Shown piece by piece: positions 52,647 through 60,870 of a DNA stretch of 64,000 nt. Each line of letters starts with the position of its first letter. Position 1 is the stretch's first letter. The DNA is from Labilithrix sp. (GTDB lineage Bacteria; Myxococcota_A; Polyangia; Polyangiales; Polyangiaceae), in the NCBI GenBank assembly GCA_019637195.1, contig JAHBWA010000013.1:1-64000 (forward strand), written 5' to 3'. Under the pieces are notes generated by a model. It ran no database searches, was not told the origin of the DNA, and worked only from the letters and a program-made list of their open reading frames with translations. A program made the translations under genes and the position numbers.

Positions 52647-53734
52647 ATGAAAGCGCTGACCCACCTCCTCGCCCTGATGCTCGCCGCCGCGATCGCGATC
52701 GCGCGACGTCGGCGGCGTGCGAACTACGAGGGCGCCGCCGCGACCAGCCATCCTGGGGCTCACCTCCGGTGTCTCGACGATCCGCGGGCGCTCTGTGATC
52801 GACTTCGGGACTATCGATCGATCCCCGACACGCTCTTCGTGAAGGTCGCCCTCTTCGACACGACATCGAGGGGACCCTGCCCGACGAGGACGACGATCCG
52901 GACACCGAGCTCCGCGTGCTCGTCCGGCGCGATCCGCTCGAGGGCGACCTCGGCGCCGTGGCCGACGTCGACGCCGCGGCAGGCCGCGTGACCCTGACGC
53001 TCGACTCGGCGCTCCCGGTCGGACCCAAGCTCGTCTTGCTCGTCGAGGGCGGCCTCCGCTCTCCGTCGGGGACGATCTCGCGCTTCCGCGTGCGCGTCCC
53101 GTTCTCGTACGTCGTGAAGTGCGTCGAGCAGCCGTCGGCCTTCGCGGTCGGGACGTACTTCGTCCTTCTCGACGTGGAGCAGCCGCTCGGGACGCAGATC
53201 CAGCTGCTGGCGTACATCGACGTCGACCCGAACACCGGCGCGCTCACCGGCCAGTTCACGAACGCGGACCGGAACGTCGAGCAAAAATGCCCGTCGGCGT
53301 GCCCGTCGACCGACGTCTGCCGGCTCCTCCCCGCGCCCGAGTGCGTCGCGCCTTCCACGCGCGCCGGCTCGGTCGACGAGTGGCCCGACTTCGTCCCGAA
53401 CGCGCCGCCGCCGACCGGCTACTCGTTCCTCGTCCAGGGCTGCGCGGTCGACGACGGCGCCGCGAGCGGCGTCTTCACGGCGCCGACCACGATGGTCGTC
53501 GAGAGCCCGCGGGTGACCGTCGAGGGCTTGACGATGACCGCGAGCTTCGCGCCCGGCGCTGACGGCGTCATCCGCGCCACCGGGAGCCTCACGGCCGACG
53601 TCGTTCGTCTCGGGACCAACCCGCTCGGCGCCGGCAAGGGCTCGATGTCCGCCGTCCGCCTCCCGGACGATCGCGTCCCGCCGAACGTCCCGCGTCCGCC
53701 GGCGGACGCGCGAGGCCCCGATGCCGGCCCGTGA
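52647..53734 (+). pseudogene. Exported beta-rich lipoprotein, two or more frameshifts near the N-terminus
   Basis: Starts MKALTHLLALMLAAAIAI with GAGG upstream. Restoring one G near 52697 gives ATSAACELRG, a lipobox-like signal end. A second frame then reads LTSGVSTIRGRSVIDFGTID, and restoring one C near 52861 joins DTLFVKVALFDT to DIEGTLPDEDDDPDTE. From 52916 the frame stays open to the stop: VTLTLDSALPVGPKLVLLVE, YVVKCVEQPSAFAVGTYFVL, six Cys around 53285-53345, and a PNAPPPTGYSFLVQGC segment. Probably cotranscribed with the porin. The 273-residue intact part may be what gene finders call. Function unknown. Confidence 0.6.
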
Positions 53735-53735
53735 G

Positions 53736-54656
53736 TCAGCGCCGGCGCCGGCCGAGCGCCTGGAGCACGACGGCGCCGACGATGACCGCGCCGCCGGCCG
53801 CGGCCAGCGCGCTCGGCCGCTCTCCGGTCGCGAGGAGCACCCAGATCGGGGCGAGCACGGGCTCGATCATCGCGAGCAGCGAGCTCTCGAGCGCGCGGAG
53901 TCGGCGGACGGCGACGCCGTAGAAGACGTAGGGCAAGCCGATCTGCAACGTCCCGAGGAGGAGCAGCACCACGAGCGTCTGCTCGCGCGCCGGACCGCTC
54001 GGCGGGTGGGCGAGGATCGCGGGCACCGCCACGAGGGCGGCGAGCGCGTTGCCGAGCGACATCGCCACGAGCGGCGCCCGCGCGGCGAGCTCGGGCGCGA
54101 GGCGCTTCTGGTCGACCCGGAGGAGCAGCGGGAGGCCCGCGAAGCCAAAGCTCGAGAGGATCGCGAGGACGTTGCCCGCCGCGCGGCCCCCGCCGAGCTC
54201 GCCGCCGAAGGTGAGCGCCATCCCGACCACGCACGCGCCCGTCGCGAAGAGATCGCTCCGCGTCGGCCGCTCGCCGAGCAGCGGCGCGGAGAGCAGCGCG
54301 ACGTAGATCGGCGCCGTGTACTGGATGAAGATCGCGTTCGCCGCCGTGGTGCGCCGGGCCGCGAGCACGAACGTCACGACCATCAGCGCGTAGCTCGCGG
54401 CCGCGCCCCAGACGAGCGGCCGCCGGAGCAGCTGGCCGATCGCGGAGAGCGCGCCGCGCTCGCCGCGCAGCTGGACCGCGACCACGACGAGCATGAACGC
54501 GAGCGCGAAGACGCTCCGGAGGCCGGCGACCACGAGCGGCTCCGCGTCGGCGACCTTCACCCCGACGCCGCCCGTGCTCCAGAGCGCGGCCGCGGCGACC
54601 ACGAGGAGCGCGCCCGAGCGCCTCGCGGGGGCGTCGTGTGTGACCGCCTCGCTCAC
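53736..54656 (-). CDS. EamA/DMT-family transporter
   Basis: Predicted 306 residues with about ten transmembrane helices in two EamA halves: LLVVAAAALWSTGGVGVKVA opens the first and GNVLAILSSFGFAGLPLLLR the second. ANAIFIQYTAPIYVALLSA and LESSLLAMIEPVLAPIWVLL are the family's conserved fourth-helix and closing-loop segments. Members export or import metabolites such as amino acids. The GTG at 54656 has an excellent GGAGGG. It is divergent from the decarboxylase gene, so the pair may share control. Confidence 0.88.
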   Translation of the reverse strand: MSEAVTHDAPARRSGALLVVAAAALWSTGGVGVKVADAEPLVVAGLRSVFALAFMLVVVAVQLRGERGALSAIGQLLRRPLVWGAAASYALMVVTFVLAARRTTAANAIFIQYTAPIYVALLSAPLLGERPTRSDLFATGACVVGMALTFGGELGGGRAAGNVLAILSSFGFAGLPLLLRVDQKRLAPELAARAPLVAMSLGNALAALVAVPAILAHPPSGPAREQTLVVLLLLGTLQIGLPYVFYGVAVRRLRALESSLLAMIEPVLAPIWVLLATGERPSALAAAGGAVIVGAVVLQALGRRRR

Positions 54657-54743
54657 GCGACCCTCCGGGTCCGAACCGCCGAAGTCATCGTCTCTGCCTC
54701 GCTCACGAGGCGCGCCGCGTGAAGCCGTAACCGAGAGGTCGCC

Positions 54744-56096
54744 ATGAAGATTCCGCAGCAGGGTACTCCACGAGACGAGATCACCAAGGCGATGCGAGCC
54801 TACCGCGACACGGACGCGGACGCCGCGCGGGCGCGCCTCTTCAGCCTGGTCTACGCGACGCGACCGGATGTGCTCGAGGTCGCCAAGGAGGCGTTCACCT
54901 CGTTCTTCTCGGAGAACGCGCTGAACCCGATGGCGTTCCCGAGCCTCCGCCGGATGGAGACCGAGGCCATCGCGATGACGCTCGACCTCCTGAACGCGCC
55001 CGAGGGCGCGGCGGGCTCGATGACCAGCGGCGGCAGCGAGAGCCTCCTGCTCGCGATGAAGACGGCGCGCGACTGGGCGCGCGTCGAGCGCCCGAAGGTG
55101 ACGCGCCCCGAGGTGCTCCTGCCGGTCACCGCGCACCCCGCCCTGTTCAAGGCCGCGCACATGCTCGATCTCCGGGTCGTCGTCGTCCCGATGACCGCCG
55201 GCTTCGGCGCCGACGCCGCGGCCGCGCGGCGCCTCGTCACGGACGACACGATCCTCGTCGTCGGCTCGGCCCCGCAGTACCCGCACGGCGTCATCGATCC
55301 GATCGCGGAGCTCGCGGCGATCGCCGAGGAGCGAGGCATCCTCTGCCACGTCGACGCCTGCTTCGGCGGCTTCATGCTGCCGTGGGTCGAGAAGCTCGGG
55401 CACCCGGTGCCGCCCTTCGACTTCCGCGTGCCCGGCGTCACGTCGATCTCCGCCGACCTCCACAAGTACGGCTACGCCGCCAAGGGCGCGTCGTCCGTGC
55501 TCTACCGGACGCGCGCGCTCCGCCGCCACCAGTTCTACGTCCACGCCGACTGGCCCGGCGGGCTCTTCGTCAGCCCCGGCGTCCTCGGCACCCGGCCCGG
55601 CGGGGCGATCGCCGCGGCCTGGGCCGTCATGAAGTACCTCGGCCAGGACGGTTACCTCGATCTGGCCAAGCGCGCGCTGAGCGCGACGCGCGCGATCGCG
55701 AGCGGCGTCCGCGAGATCCCCGGCCTCGAGATCCTCGGCGAGCCCGTGATGAGCGCCATCGCGATCGGCGCCCGCGCGGCGGGCGCCGAGCCGCCGCTCG
55801 ACATCTACGTCATCGGCGACCTCATGCAGGCGCGCGGCTGGTTCTTCGACCGCGGGCAGGCGCCCGCCAACCTCCACTTGACCGTCAGCCCGGCGCACGA
55901 GGCGATCGCCGGCGAGTTCCTCGGCGATCTCCGCGAGTGCGTCGCGACCGCGCGCGCCTCGAAGGAGCAGCCGCAGGGCAAGGCCGCCCTCTACGGAATG
56001 CTCGGCTCGCTGCCCGACCGCGCGTTCGTGCGCGACGCGCTGCTCGAGCTGATGGACAGCCTCGACGCCGACGGCGGCTCCCCGGCGGCGTCATGA
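54744..56096 (+). CDS. PLP-dependent decarboxylase/lyase, sphingosine-1-phosphate-lyase-like
   Basis: Predicted 450 residues, fold-type I PLP enzyme. GSMTSGGSESLLLAMKTARD, LCHVDACFGGFMLP (D204 to the PLP nitrogen) and SADLHKYGYAAKGASSVLY (Schiff-base K241) match sphingosine-1-phosphate lyases more closely than glutamate decarboxylases, in particular the KYGYAxKG motif. S1P lyase cleaves sphingoid-base phosphates to a fatty aldehyde and phosphoethanolamine. The actual substrate here is unproven. The stop overlaps the start of an amidohydrolase gene (ATGA). Confidence 0.8.
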   Translation: MKIPQQGTPRDEITKAMRAYRDTDADAARARLFSLVYATRPDVLEVAKEAFTSFFSENALNPMAFPSLRRMETEAIAMTLDLLNAPEGAAGSMTSGGSESLLLAMKTARDWARVERPKVTRPEVLLPVTAHPALFKAAHMLDLRVVVVPMTAGFGADAAAARRLVTDDTILVVGSAPQYPHGVIDPIAELAAIAEERGILCHVDACFGGFMLPWVEKLGHPVPPFDFRVPGVTSISADLHKYGYAAKGASSVLYRTRALRRHQFYVHADWPGGLFVSPGVLGTRPGGAIAAAWAVMKYLGQDGYLDLAKRALSATRAIASGVREIPGLEILGEPVMSAIAIGARAAGAEPPLDIYVIGDLMQARGWFFDRGQAPANLHLTVSPAHEAIAGEFLGDLRECVATARASKEQPQGKAALYGMLGSLPDRAFVRDALLELMDSLDADGGSPAAS

Positions 56097-57130
56097 CCGC
56101 CGCGCTCCCCCACCGCTTCACGTCGCTCCTCGATCTCGCGCGGCTCCCGTGGTTCTCGCTCGTCGAGGACCCCGCCTCCGGAGGCCGGCCGCGCCTCGTC
56201 ATGAGCGACAAGAGCGTCGGGCCGATCGCCGACCTCCACACGCACCTCGCGCTCGCCTACGTGCGGCCGCCGAGCGTCGACTACGGCGCTCTCCACCCCG
56301 AGACGCAGCACTACCTGCCGTCGTGCTGCGCGATCGACCTCGACGTCTACGCGAACAAGAACATGTCCGCGGAGGTCGTCAAGGAGCTCACGCGCGACCT
56401 CACCTGGCGGAGCCTCGGCCCGCGCGGCATGCGCGCGACACACACGATCCCGAACCTGACGCGCGAGATGGACGAGACCGGCATCCGCGCGTCGGTGCTC
56501 TTGCCGATCGACTTCCCGGCGCTCTCCGACAACGCGAGCGTCGCGCTCGCCGCGGCGAAGTCCACGTCGAAGATCCTCTCCGCCGGCTCGGTGCACCCCT
56601 ACGCGCGCGATCCGGAGCGCCGCCTCGACGCGCAGCTCGCCAGGGGCGCGCGCGGCGTCAAGCTTCACCCGTCGGTGCAGCTCGTCCGGGCCGACAACCG
56701 CCGCGCGAAGTCGCTCTACAAGATGTGCGGCGAGCGCGACATGTTCGTGTTCTGGCACTGCGGGCCGGCGGGCATCGAGCCGAAGCTCGGGCAGTACCTG
56801 AACCAGGTGAAGTTCTACGAGGCGCCGATCCGCGAGAACCCGAGGACCACGTTCATCCTCGGCCACGCCGGCGCGCGGCAGTTCGAGGAGGGCCTCGCGC
56901 TCCAGCGCGCCTACCCGAACGTGTGGCTCGAGACGTCGTCGCAGTCGCTCTCGAACGTGCGACGGATGGTGCTCGAGGCCGTGCCCGATCGCATCGTCCA
57001 CGGCTCGGATTGGCCGTTTTACCACCCGGCGATCAGCGTCGCGAAGGTGCTCCTCGCCACGGAGGACCGCCCGGAGATCCGGCACAAGATCCTCTGGGCC
57101 AACGCCGCCCGGCTGCTCGCGATCGACTGA
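56093..57130 (+). CDS. Amidohydrolase (metal-dependent TIM-barrel hydrolase)
   Basis: Predicted 345 residues, amidohydrolase_2 family. The HxH metal site is ADLHTHLAL; further ligands lie in GVKLHPS, FWHCGPAG and ILGHAGAR, and the catalytic Asp in VHGSDWPFYHP. The order matches ACMSD/uronate-isomerase-type barrels. It is translationally coupled to the upstream lyase, so both probably act in one pathway; the chemistry could be hydrolysis or decarboxylation of a product. No signal peptide. Confidence 0.85.
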   Translation: MTAALPHRFTSLLDLARLPWFSLVEDPASGGRPRLVMSDKSVGPIADLHTHLALAYVRPPSVDYGALHPETQHYLPSCCAIDLDVYANKNMSAEVVKELTRDLTWRSLGPRGMRATHTIPNLTREMDETGIRASVLLPIDFPALSDNASVALAAAKSTSKILSAGSVHPYARDPERRLDAQLARGARGVKLHPSVQLVRADNRRAKSLYKMCGERDMFVFWHCGPAGIEPKLGQYLNQVKFYEAPIRENPRTTFILGHAGARQFEEGLALQRAYPNVWLETSSQSLSNVRRMVLEAVPDRIVHGSDWPFYHPAISVAKVLLATEDRPEIRHKILWANAARLLAID

Positions 57131-57212
57131 GCGGCGCAGCGCGACGTGCGGGGCTCCGCGCGACCGCGGGTCCGCGGCCCCAGCTCGAGTCGAGGTCGGG
57201 CGCGAGTCGCGG

Positions 57213-57218
57213 TAGACT
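57213..57218 (+). promoter_or_regulatory. Candidate -10 box of the kinase-FGE gene
   Basis: TAGACT, 8 bases before the ATG at 57227, with no ribosome binding site. Confidence 0.4.
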
Positions 57219-57226
57219 CGGGCGCG

Positions 57227-59056
57227 ATGGCGGAGCCGGGAGGCGCGGGCAAGATCTGCACGGCGTGCGGCGGCGCGCTCGCGGCGGACGCGCGCTTCTG
57301 CCACCTCTGCGGTCACGCGCTCGGAGCGCCGGCGGCCGCGTCGCCGGCGATCGACGGGGCCGATCCCGGAGCCGCGCCGCCGCTCGCGCGCCCCGACACC
57401 GAGCTCGCCTCGACCGAGCTCGCGGCCGCGGAGCGCGCCCCGGCGGCGACCGGCGCGCTCCCGCCGATGCGCCTCCCGGAGGGCACGACGCTCGCGGTCT
57501 ATCGCGTCGAGGGCGTGATCGGCGAGGGCGGCATGGGCGTCGTCTACCGCGCGCGCGATCTCGCGCTCGGTCGCGACGTCGCACTCAAATGCCTCCACCT
57601 GAACCTCGCAGGCGATCCCGAGGTGCGCCGGCGCTTCGTCCGCGAGGCGCGCGTCCTCCGGACGTGGAGCCACCCGGGCGCGGTCGCCGTCTACGACTTC
57701 ATCGAGCACGAGCACGTCCTCGCGATCGTGATGGAGCTCGTCGAAGGCGAGAACCTCGCGCAGCACCTCGCCCGCTGGCGCGGGAAGATGCCGTTCGACC
57801 AGATCCGGAGCGTCGTCGGCGACGTCCTGCTCGCGATGGATGACGCGCACGCGAGCGGCGTCGTCCACCGCGACCTCAAGCCCGACAACGTCCTCGTGCG
57901 GAACGACGCCGGACGCCTCCGGCCGAAGATCGCCGACTTCGGGATCGCCAAGGTCCTCGAGGGCACGACGTACACGGTCAGCGGTGCGCTGCTCGGCACG
58001 TGCCGGTACATGTCACCCGAGCAGGTCAAGACGCCGAGCCTCGCCGACCATCGCTCCGACATCTACTCGCTCGGGATCACGCTCTACGAGCTCGTCACCG
58101 GGCGGCCGCCGTTCGACGGCAGCCACTTCAGCGTGATGATGGCGCACGTCACCAACGCGCCGCGCGCGCCGTCGAAGCTCCGCCCCGACGTCCCGCCCGA
58201 TCTCGAGCGGCTCATCCTCGACGCGCTCGCCAAGGCGCCCGACAAGCGACCGGCGTCGTGCGCCGAGTTTCGCCGGCGCCTCTTCGACGCCCTCCCCGCC
58301 GGGACCGAGGACGTCGAGGCGCAGGCGGCCTCGTCCGCGCCCCTCCCGACCACGATCCGAGGCACCGGCGGCCACGAGCTGGTGCTCGTGCCGGCCGGCC
58401 CGTTCGCGATGGGCTCGTCGCGACGCGACGTTCACGTCGACGCGCTCTACATCGATCGGACGCCGGTCACGAACGCGCAATTTTCCGTCTTCCTCGAGGC
58501 GACGCAGTACAAGCCGAGCGACGCCGGAGCCAAGCGCTTCCTCGCGCACTTCCGGAACGGCAAGCCGCCGCGGGGCGAGGAGAAGCACCCCGTCGTCTAC
58601 GTCTCGTGGTTCGACGCGCGCGCCTACGCGACGTGGGCCGGCCAGCGCCTCCCCACCGAAGCCGAGTGGGAGAAGTCGGCGCGCGGGACCGACGGGCGCC
58701 GCTACCCGTGGGGCCGGGCCGAGCCGAAGGCCACGCACGCGAACTTCGGCCGGGGCCGCGACGGCACGACACCCGTGGGCACGTTCCCCGAGGGCGCCTC
58801 CCCCTACGGCGTGCTCGATCTCGCCGGCAACGTCTGGGAGTGGTGCGAAGACGCCTACGACGAGGACTTCTACGAGAACGGGCCGAGCATGAACCCGAAG
58901 CTCGCGAGCTCGCCGAAGAACAAGAGCGGCCACGTCATGCGCGGCGGCTCGTTCATGTACGACGCCCGCGCGCTCCGCACCTACGCTCGGATGGGGTTCG
59001 ATCCGCACTATCGCTTCGCCGAGGGCGGCTTCCGCTGCGCGAAGGCGCCGGGCTGA
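57227..59056 (+). CDS. Ser/Thr protein kinase fused to an FGE-sulfatase (SUMF1-like) domain
   Basis: Predicted 609 residues. An N-terminal zinc ribbon (CTACGG...CHLCG, residues 9-30) precedes a complete kinase: GEGGMGVVYRARD, VALKCLHL, VVHRDLKPDNVLV (D216), IADFGIAKVL, and the activation-loop end TCRYMSPEQV. The C-terminal ~220 residues are an FGE-sulfatase fold: VLVPAGPFAMGSS, DRTPVTNAQF, RLPTEAEWEKSARGTDG, DLAGNVWEWCED, VMRGGSFMYDARALR. No transmembrane helix, so cytoplasmic. In such fusions the FGE-like part is usually a binding, not an oxidising, module. The substrate is unknown. Confidence 0.9.
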   Translation: MAEPGGAGKICTACGGALAADARFCHLCGHALGAPAAASPAIDGADPGAAPPLARPDTELASTELAAAERAPAATGALPPMRLPEGTTLAVYRVEGVIGEGGMGVVYRARDLALGRDVALKCLHLNLAGDPEVRRRFVREARVLRTWSHPGAVAVYDFIEHEHVLAIVMELVEGENLAQHLARWRGKMPFDQIRSVVGDVLLAMDDAHASGVVHRDLKPDNVLVRNDAGRLRPKIADFGIAKVLEGTTYTVSGALLGTCRYMSPEQVKTPSLADHRSDIYSLGITLYELVTGRPPFDGSHFSVMMAHVTNAPRAPSKLRPDVPPDLERLILDALAKAPDKRPASCAEFRRRLFDALPAGTEDVEAQAASSAPLPTTIRGTGGHELVLVPAGPFAMGSSRRDVHVDALYIDRTPVTNAQFSVFLEATQYKPSDAGAKRFLAHFRNGKPPRGEEKHPVVYVSWFDARAYATWAGQRLPTEAEWEKSARGTDGRRYPWGRAEPKATHANFGRGRDGTTPVGTFPEGASPYGVLDLAGNVWEWCEDAYDEDFYENGPSMNPKLASSPKNKSGHVMRGGSFMYDARALRTYARMGFDPHYRFAEGGFRCAKAPG

Positions 59057-59146
59057 CGGCGGGACGAGCCCGGCCAAGTCTGGGTACCCGCGGCGCGGGG
59101 TCGATTCGTCGCCGCCCGCGCCGCGACGCCCAGACACGCTAGCGCG

Positions 59147-59221
59147 TCGCCGAGGCGCCGGCGCCCGCCCGGGCCCCCACGTCCGGACACGGTCGCGCCT
59201 CGCCGAGGCGCCGGCGCCCGC
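59147..59221. repeat. 22-bp direct repeat in the intergenic region
   Basis: A 22-bp sequence starting TCGCCGAGGCGCCGGCGCCC occurs at 59147-59168 and 59200-59221, in a GC-only stretch after the kinase gene. The inner GGCGCCGGCGCC is itself palindromic. The region 59057-59263 has no gene. Confidence 0.7.
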
Positions 59222-59263
59222 TCGCCCTCAGGCGCGCGAAGCCCCGTCCCCCCGCGGAGCTTA

Positions 59264-59290
59264 ATTGAATTTGATTTTCACTTTCAAAAT
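59264..59290 (+). promoter_or_regulatory. Candidate Fur box
   Basis: TGAATTTGATTTTCA (59266-59280) matches a TGAAAATGATTTTCA-type Fur site at 13 of 15 positions. An overlapping second half (TGATTTTCACTTTCA, 59272-59286) gives the usual stacked 7-1-7 arrangement. It is a sudden AT-rich island ~80 bases before the downstream lipoprotein start, the right place for an iron-responsive operator. Confidence 0.55.
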
Positions 59291-59366
59291 GGCACAACGA
59301 GTGCGGACCGCACGCGGGGTGCGTCCACGAGAGACGAGGTTTGCCGTGATCGTTCGAGGAGCGTCG

Positions 59367-60770
59367 ATGTCGAAGAGGAACCTGGGCTGGGGCTTCGGGA
59401 CGGCGGTCGTGTTGACCGCGCTCGCCACGGCGGCGTGCAGCTCGGACGAGGACGCCGTAGCGGACGGCGACGACGCGGGCCTCGACGCGTCGCCCGACGC
59501 GGCGCAGCCTCCGGTCGAGGACGCGGGCCCGGATCCGGACGATGACGACGCCGGCGGCGACGCCGGACTCGACGACGCGGGCGACGAGGAGCCGCCGCAC
59601 CCGACGCGCTGCACGACCTCGATCGCGCCGGCGCAGGGCGACGCCTTCGTCGAGCTCTGCAAGCCGGACCAGGGGATCGTCCAGCACGTGCGGGTCTCCG
59701 GCGTCCAGGTCCCGGCGACGCACGAGTCTGCGCAGATCGTCTTCGGCTTCGATACGCCTCCCGCGTCGGCGACCGCGACCCTCTCGGGCGAGCAGCTGCG
59801 CGTCCTGCTCTACGGAGGCGGAGCGCCCGCGCCGCCCGCGCTCCTCGAGGCGACGTGGGGAACGAACCGGCAGGTCGTGGGCGGCAACGTCCCCTCCCTC
59901 AACACGGCCCCCTCGACGGTCTGCTTCGACGTCCACGACGGCGGGACGGACGCGCCGCCGTACTTCGCGATCTGGGTGCACGGGCAGAAGGGCGCCGACT
60001 GCCTCGATCGCGCGACGCTCACCGTCGCGAGCGCCCACGCGATCCGCGCGAGCTGGCGCGGCGAGGTCGGCGCGCTCGCCAAGGGCGCGAAGGCGTACTA
60101 CCGCCAGTCCGTCGGCGTGAAGACGAGCGCCAGGGTCACGATGTCGAGCGTCGCGGCGCTCTCTCCCGACGCGCTGAAGGCCGCGATCTCGTGCGCGACG
60201 CCGTGGGTCGCGAACACCGACTGGCAGAAGCTCTGCACGCCTGCCGCCAACGACGTCCGCCACGTGCGCATCGAGAACGCGTCGGCGACCGCCAACAGCC
60301 GCTACTTCTACGCGGTGCTCGGCCAGGACGCCGCGCCCGCGGGCAACCCCGTGATCGGCGCGGGCAAGCTCATCGTGACGGGCGGGCGCGCGCAAAGCGC
60401 CGCCTCGTGGACGTACTTCCGCTTCGGCGACGTCGCCGGTCAGAGCTCGACGGGCCAGTTCACCTACGCCACGGACGCGCCGGCGCCGCTCTACACCCCG
60501 GGCCCCACCACGGTCTGCTTCGACCTCGGCACGACGATGACCGGGAACACGCGCCTCGTCTTCTGGGCCACCGGCGCGAACGGCGCCGACTGCAGCGACC
60601 ACGCCACGCTCTCCACCGCGAACGCGCTCTACGACAGCACCACCGACGCGACGACCGGCAACATCTGGCAGGGCCTCATCGCCGCGGGCAAGGAGAACTT
60701 CATCAAGACCAGCGGCGCCGAGGTCACGCTCGGCGGCGCCGTCGTCTCGAGCGAGCCGGCCGCGCTCTGA
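59367..60770 (+). CDS. Lipoprotein under a Fur-like site, function unknown
   Basis: Predicted 467 residues. Signal GTAVVLTALATAAC with a TAAC lipobox, then a long Asp/Ala-rich acidic linker. The rest is two similar beta-rich halves. Each has a Cys-Phe-Asp strand (TVCFDVHDGG and TVCFDLGTTM) and a GADC segment (QKGADCLDRATLTVASA and NGADCSDHATLSTANA), so it is an internal duplication. The ATG at 59367 has GAGGAG upstream. With the Fur-like site, an iron-linked surface role is an inference. Confidence 0.7.
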   Translation: MSKRNLGWGFGTAVVLTALATAACSSDEDAVADGDDAGLDASPDAAQPPVEDAGPDPDDDDAGGDAGLDDAGDEEPPHPTRCTTSIAPAQGDAFVELCKPDQGIVQHVRVSGVQVPATHESAQIVFGFDTPPASATATLSGEQLRVLLYGGGAPAPPALLEATWGTNRQVVGGNVPSLNTAPSTVCFDVHDGGTDAPPYFAIWVHGQKGADCLDRATLTVASAHAIRASWRGEVGALAKGAKAYYRQSVGVKTSARVTMSSVAALSPDALKAAISCATPWVANTDWQKLCTPAANDVRHVRIENASATANSRYFYAVLGQDAAPAGNPVIGAGKLIVTGGRAQSAASWTYFRFGDVAGQSSTGQFTYATDAPAPLYTPGPTTVCFDLGTTMTGNTRLVFWATGANGADCSDHATLSTANALYDSTTDATTGNIWQGLIAAGKENFIKTSGAEVTLGGAVVSSEPAAL

Positions 60771-60809
60771 GGCCCGCGGCACGAGGGGCGGGCGCCCGAC
60801 GTGAGGCGC

Positions 60810-60830
60810 GCGCCCGCCGCCGGCGGGCGC
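60810..60830 (+). terminator. GC hairpin after the Fur-site lipoprotein
   Basis: 9-bp stem GCGCCCGCC / GGCGGGCGC with a 3-base loop, 40 bases after the stop; similar GGGCGCCCG palindromes flank it. Confidence 0.5.
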
Positions 60831-60857
60831 CCCCCGGCGGGCGCCCGACCTCCGTGC

Positions 60858-60863
60858 TACCTT
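60858..60863 (+). promoter_or_regulatory. Candidate -10 box of the Cys-rich lipoprotein gene
   Basis: TACCTT, 7 bases before the ATG at 60871. Confidence 0.45.
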
Positions 60864-60870
60864 TGGCGTC

